This document shows positions 7,179-8,721 of a stretch of 8,721 bases of DNA, piece after piece (position 1 is the stretch's first letter; each line of letters starts with the position of its first letter). Source of the stretch: Nitrospirales bacterium (GTDB lineage Bacteria > Nitrospirota > Nitrospiria > Nitrospirales > UBA8639). The DNA is taken from contig BQIY01000067.1 in NCBI GenBank assembly GCA_021604265.1, forward strand, positions 1 through 8,721. The letters are read 5' to 3'. The notes under the pieces are model-generated. The model did no database searches. It saw nothing but the letters and a program-made list of their open reading frames with translations, and was not told the DNA's origin. Made by a program: the position numbers and the translations under genes.

Positions 7179-7504
7179 ACGTCAGAGGTTACCACGGGCA
7201 AGGGATTGCGTCTTCTTCAGTTGCTCAGCTTGGAGGTGATCATAGCAGAGGGGCCGATTATCAATGTTTCTGGAAAGAGCATGATAGGCTAAGACTCCAG
7301 CACCTCTACGCTGAAGTCGGTAAGAGTTCCCTGTCAATTTTTTGACTTGTCGTCAAAAATGACAGCAGATTTTTCCCTGTCACGTTATAACATATCGCTT
7401 TTGCGATTCGGAAAGAGCTTGTCGTGATGTTTTCTAACTGTGGATTTCTTTCATATTCATTGATCTAGTTTTCTTTCAATCAGTCAATATGTTTTTTCTT
7501 TATC
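7179..7504. other. Non-coding region upstream of the ampG-like gene
   Basis: No convincing coding frame. It holds the bulged palindrome listed at 7331-7365, a direct repeat TTCCCTGTCA at 7327-7336 and 7373-7382 (46 bases apart), an eight-base palindrome GTTATAAC at 7384-7391, and ATCGC/GCGAT arms around TTTT at 7394-7407. On the minus strand a perfect -35-like TTGACA (7337-7332) faces the ampG-like gene, but no good -10 stands at standard spacing. Confidence 0.45.
7331..7365. repeat. Bulged palindrome upstream of the ampG-like gene
   Basis: CTGTCA (7331-7336), two unpaired bases, then TTTTTGAC (7339-7346) pair perfectly with GTCAAAAA (7352-7359) and TGACAG (7360-7365) around the loop TTGTC. 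That is a 14-base-pair stem with a two-base bulge. It overlaps a minus-strand TTGACA and lies about 155 bases upstream of the ampG-like start, so it may be an operator, or a terminator for an old transcript. The role is not shown. Confidence 0.55.
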
Positions 7505-8016
7505 ATGTTCAATAAGACTGTATTATTGCTGTGGTGGATGCATTTCTCCGGTATTGCTGCGTGAACAGTCTTATCTAAGGATGGGAGAGCATGACCTCCG
7601 AAGGTTCTGTCGGTGACCGTCTACCTCGACAGTCTCAGGCCTTGGTGAATGTTCCAATTGATCTACGTCTCCTGCCATCTCCTCCACCCTGGTTTGTCTC
7701 TTTGGATAGACAGCATTGAACTCTCTCATCGCGCAGTTCAAGAATATTCTCTGATTGAACGTATCGCTCAAGGAAGATGTCGCACGAATAATAGGCCTTT
7801 CACGGCTTAATGGGTTAACGCTTCATGAACAGCTCGTGTATATGGTTTTTACGAGAAATCGACCAAAGTTGTAACGCTCGGCTAGAGGAGCTGTAGACCT
7901 GGGGTACTATCAGAGTAGAAAAACGCACTATTCATCGATTTCATCAGTCAGTCCTGAGCGATATCGAGGAGGGTAATCATTCCGTGCTTTCTTCAAGAAG
8001 CATGCGAATGTATTGA
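7505..8016 (+). pseudogene. Decayed FixJ/LuxR-type response regulator
   Basis: No open frame spans this stretch, yet fragments of a FixJ-type regulator read in the right order. An ATG at 7505 gives MFNKTVL. The next frame (from 7525) gives AVVD, LRYCC, NSLI, a stop, GWESMTSEG and later ALVNVPIDLRLL (to 7695), matching the receiver start VVDDD and the LVLDxRLP strand; the glycine-to-leucine spacing (30 residues) equals that of family members I can recall. After a frame change at 7717, HRAVQEYSLIERIAQ (7727-7771) resembles the linker AVQxALERDR. In another frame, RLNGLTLHEQLVYMV (7803-7847) resembles the LuxR start SLTPREREV. Finally VEKRTIHRFHQSVLSDI (7915-7965) resembles the recognition helix ISEKTVKVHRxRVMEKM. 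About 40 codons of the second receiver half appear deleted, including the expected lysine region. This is pattern recognition without alignment. Confidence 0.5.
7512..7574. repeat. Perfect 10-base inverted repeat with nested direct repeats
   Basis: ATAAGACTGT (7512-7521) and its exact reverse complement ACAGTCTTAT (7565-7574) flank 43 bases. Inside, TATTGCTG occurs at 7524-7531 and 7552-7559. It overlaps the 5' part of the decayed regulator, so it may be a chance arrangement in decaying sequence or a trace of a small insertion. Confidence 0.45.
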
Positions 8017-8344
8017 AGAAATCTTGACTTAAGGGGGTGATGATGTCAGCCTAGAATATTCCTGCATACGTTATGGTACATGTTTAGGCCAGCCATCAAG
8101 ATGTGCTGATTTTATTTATATCCATCTGATGATCGTTTTCCACCTCTTCATTATTCTTATTACCTGTTTTGACATGCAAGAGAACCTATTGTTTCTTCAT
8201 TCGTTCCGGGAGGTGTCTTTAATTTTTTAGCGACGGTTTCATTGGCTGAATTGATACGGACTTATTGATTATTTTGTTTACATGAATCCTTGCTCCGGTT
8301 GTGCAACGGAGTGAATGACGTCAAGCCAGTGAAAGAGTCCATAC
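8017..8344. other. Non-coding region upstream of the GAF sensor gene
   Basis: No gene is supported. AAGGGGG at 8031-8037 is followed by ATG ATG and a stop at 8052-8054, possibly a fossil start site. A 33-codon hydrophobic frame at 8129-8230 has no ribosome binding site. TTGACA occurs at 8169-8174 and TTGATA at 8251-8256, but neither has a good -10 at normal distance, so the promoter of the GAF gene is not identified. One hairpin is listed separately. Confidence 0.45.
8293..8311 (+). promoter_or_regulatory. Small hairpin in the leader of the GAF sensor gene
   Basis: CTCCG (8293-8297) pairs with CGGAG (8307-8311), and after a one-base bulge TT pairs with AA, leaving loop GTGC. It lies 33 bases before the start codon. 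No U-tract follows. It could influence translation, or be chance. Confidence 0.3.
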
Positions 8345-8721
8345 ATGAACCAAGATTTCTCGCCTCCTTCGCTTTCTGAGTCGAAGCGAGATGTTCCTCA
8401 TTTCGGTCTACTTCAATTACCCCCTCATATCCGTGCACGTCAGGAAGCCATTTCTTCTATAGCTAGTCAAAAAGTCTTGTTAGAAAAAATGGCTGTTGGC
8501 GAGTCTTTGCCAGATATTCTGAATCTGTTCTGTCAGAAAATCGAAGAGCAGTTTCCGGGAATGTGGTGCTCTATTCTTCTCTTGAAGGAGAAAACCTTGA
8601 CACATATTGCGGGCCCCAATTTGCCAGATTCATATATTCGTCAAATTGATGGAGTGATCATCGGGGCAGAGACGGGCTCTTGCGGGGCCGCGGCATATGA
8701 ACGAGAAACGGTGATTGTGTC
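8345..8721 (+). CDS. GAF domain sensor protein, 5' part only
   Basis: Open from the ATG at 8345 to the window end: 125 codons plus two bases. A polar N-terminus (about 1-30) leads into a helical stretch with ISSIASQKVLLEKMAVGESL (36-55), then a GAF domain: DILNLFCQKIEEQFPGMWCS (57-76), ILLLKEKTLTHIAGPNLPD (77-95), YIRQIDGVIIGAETGSCGAA (97-116), YERETVIV (118-125). The IGAETGSCGAAAY block is typical of GAF domains that precede PAS, histidine kinase, GGDEF or EAL output modules, so this is probably the input part of a signalling protein. The output domain lies outside the window and the ligand cannot be told. A weak AGAG seven bases before the ATG may be the ribosome binding site. The gene follows a decayed response regulator, which hints at a former two-component pair. 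Confidence 0.85.
   Translation, partial: MNQDFSPPSLSESKRDVPHFGLLQLPPHIRARQEAISSIASQKVLLEKMAVGESLPDILNLFCQKIEEQFPGMWCSILLLKEKTLTHIAGPNLPDSYIRQIDGVIIGAETGSCGAAAYERETVIV

Noticed and set aside
7591..7719. A 42-codon plus-strand frame starting MTSEGSVGDRLPRQSQ with a purine-rich upstream stretch (GGGAGAG).
   Set aside because: It is better explained as the open part of the decayed response regulator: the same frame continues upstream with VVD-like sequence and contains IDLRLL at the receiver spacing.
7571..7771. A 66-codon minus-strand open frame.
   Set aside because: It lies antisense to the regulator remains and resembles no protein I know.
8129..8230. A 33-codon hydrophobic plus-strand frame in the gap before the GAF gene.
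   Set aside because: No ribosome binding site, very short, and composition matches the AT-rich gap; no recognisable motif.
7179..8344. Insertion sequence or transposase remains in the gene-poor stretch.
   Set aside because: No transposase-like fragment or terminal repeat pair with target duplication was seen; the coding traces fit a response regulator instead.

Overview
This window looks like a chromosomal stretch from a Gram-negative bacterium of roughly balanced base composition. It carries a DUF748/AsmA-like envelope protein with an OmpA-like tail, an AmpG-type muropeptide permease, an EcsC-family protein and a GAF sensor. From memory of relatives of these proteins, a Nitrospirota or similar environmental lineage is plausible. 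No RNA gene or marker gene is present to settle this, so the placement is low confidence.

Layout. Positions 1-1304 hold two minus-strand genes: a 3'-truncated EcsC-family gene (1-473), and upstream of it a gene for a single-pass membrane-anchored protein of unknown function (609-1304). A non-coding divergent region rich in small palindromes (about 1305-1744) separates them from a large plus-strand DUF748 gene (1745-4849). An AT-rich imperfect palindrome (4860-4967) follows directly, and a DUF1295 / steroid-5-alpha-reductase-like membrane enzyme (4978-5775) starts only 10 bases beyond it. That gene converges on the minus-strand ampG-like gene (5889-7178), and short inverted repeats lie between and at the ends of the two.

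From 7179 to 8344 no intact gene is visible. Within it, 7505-8016 reads as the decayed remains of a FixJ/LuxR-type two-component response regulator. Receiver-domain, linker and helix-turn-helix fragments appear in the correct order, but in shifting frames, with in-frame stops and an apparent internal deletion. The window ends inside a plus-strand GAF-domain sensor gene (8345 onward), the kind of protein that often partners such a regulator.

The shared theme of the intact genes is the cell envelope: peptidoglycan fragment import (AmpG), an AsmA-like protein probably in the periplasm (DUF748), a membrane reductase or methyltransferase-like enzyme (DUF1295), and two poorly characterised proteins. 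I see no CRISPR array, insertion sequence, tRNA, rRNA or clear defence or mobile system. The most notable unlisted signals are the regulator fossil, the three-fold internal repeat of the DUF748 protein, and the palindrome that replaces a normal leader in front of the DUF1295 gene.
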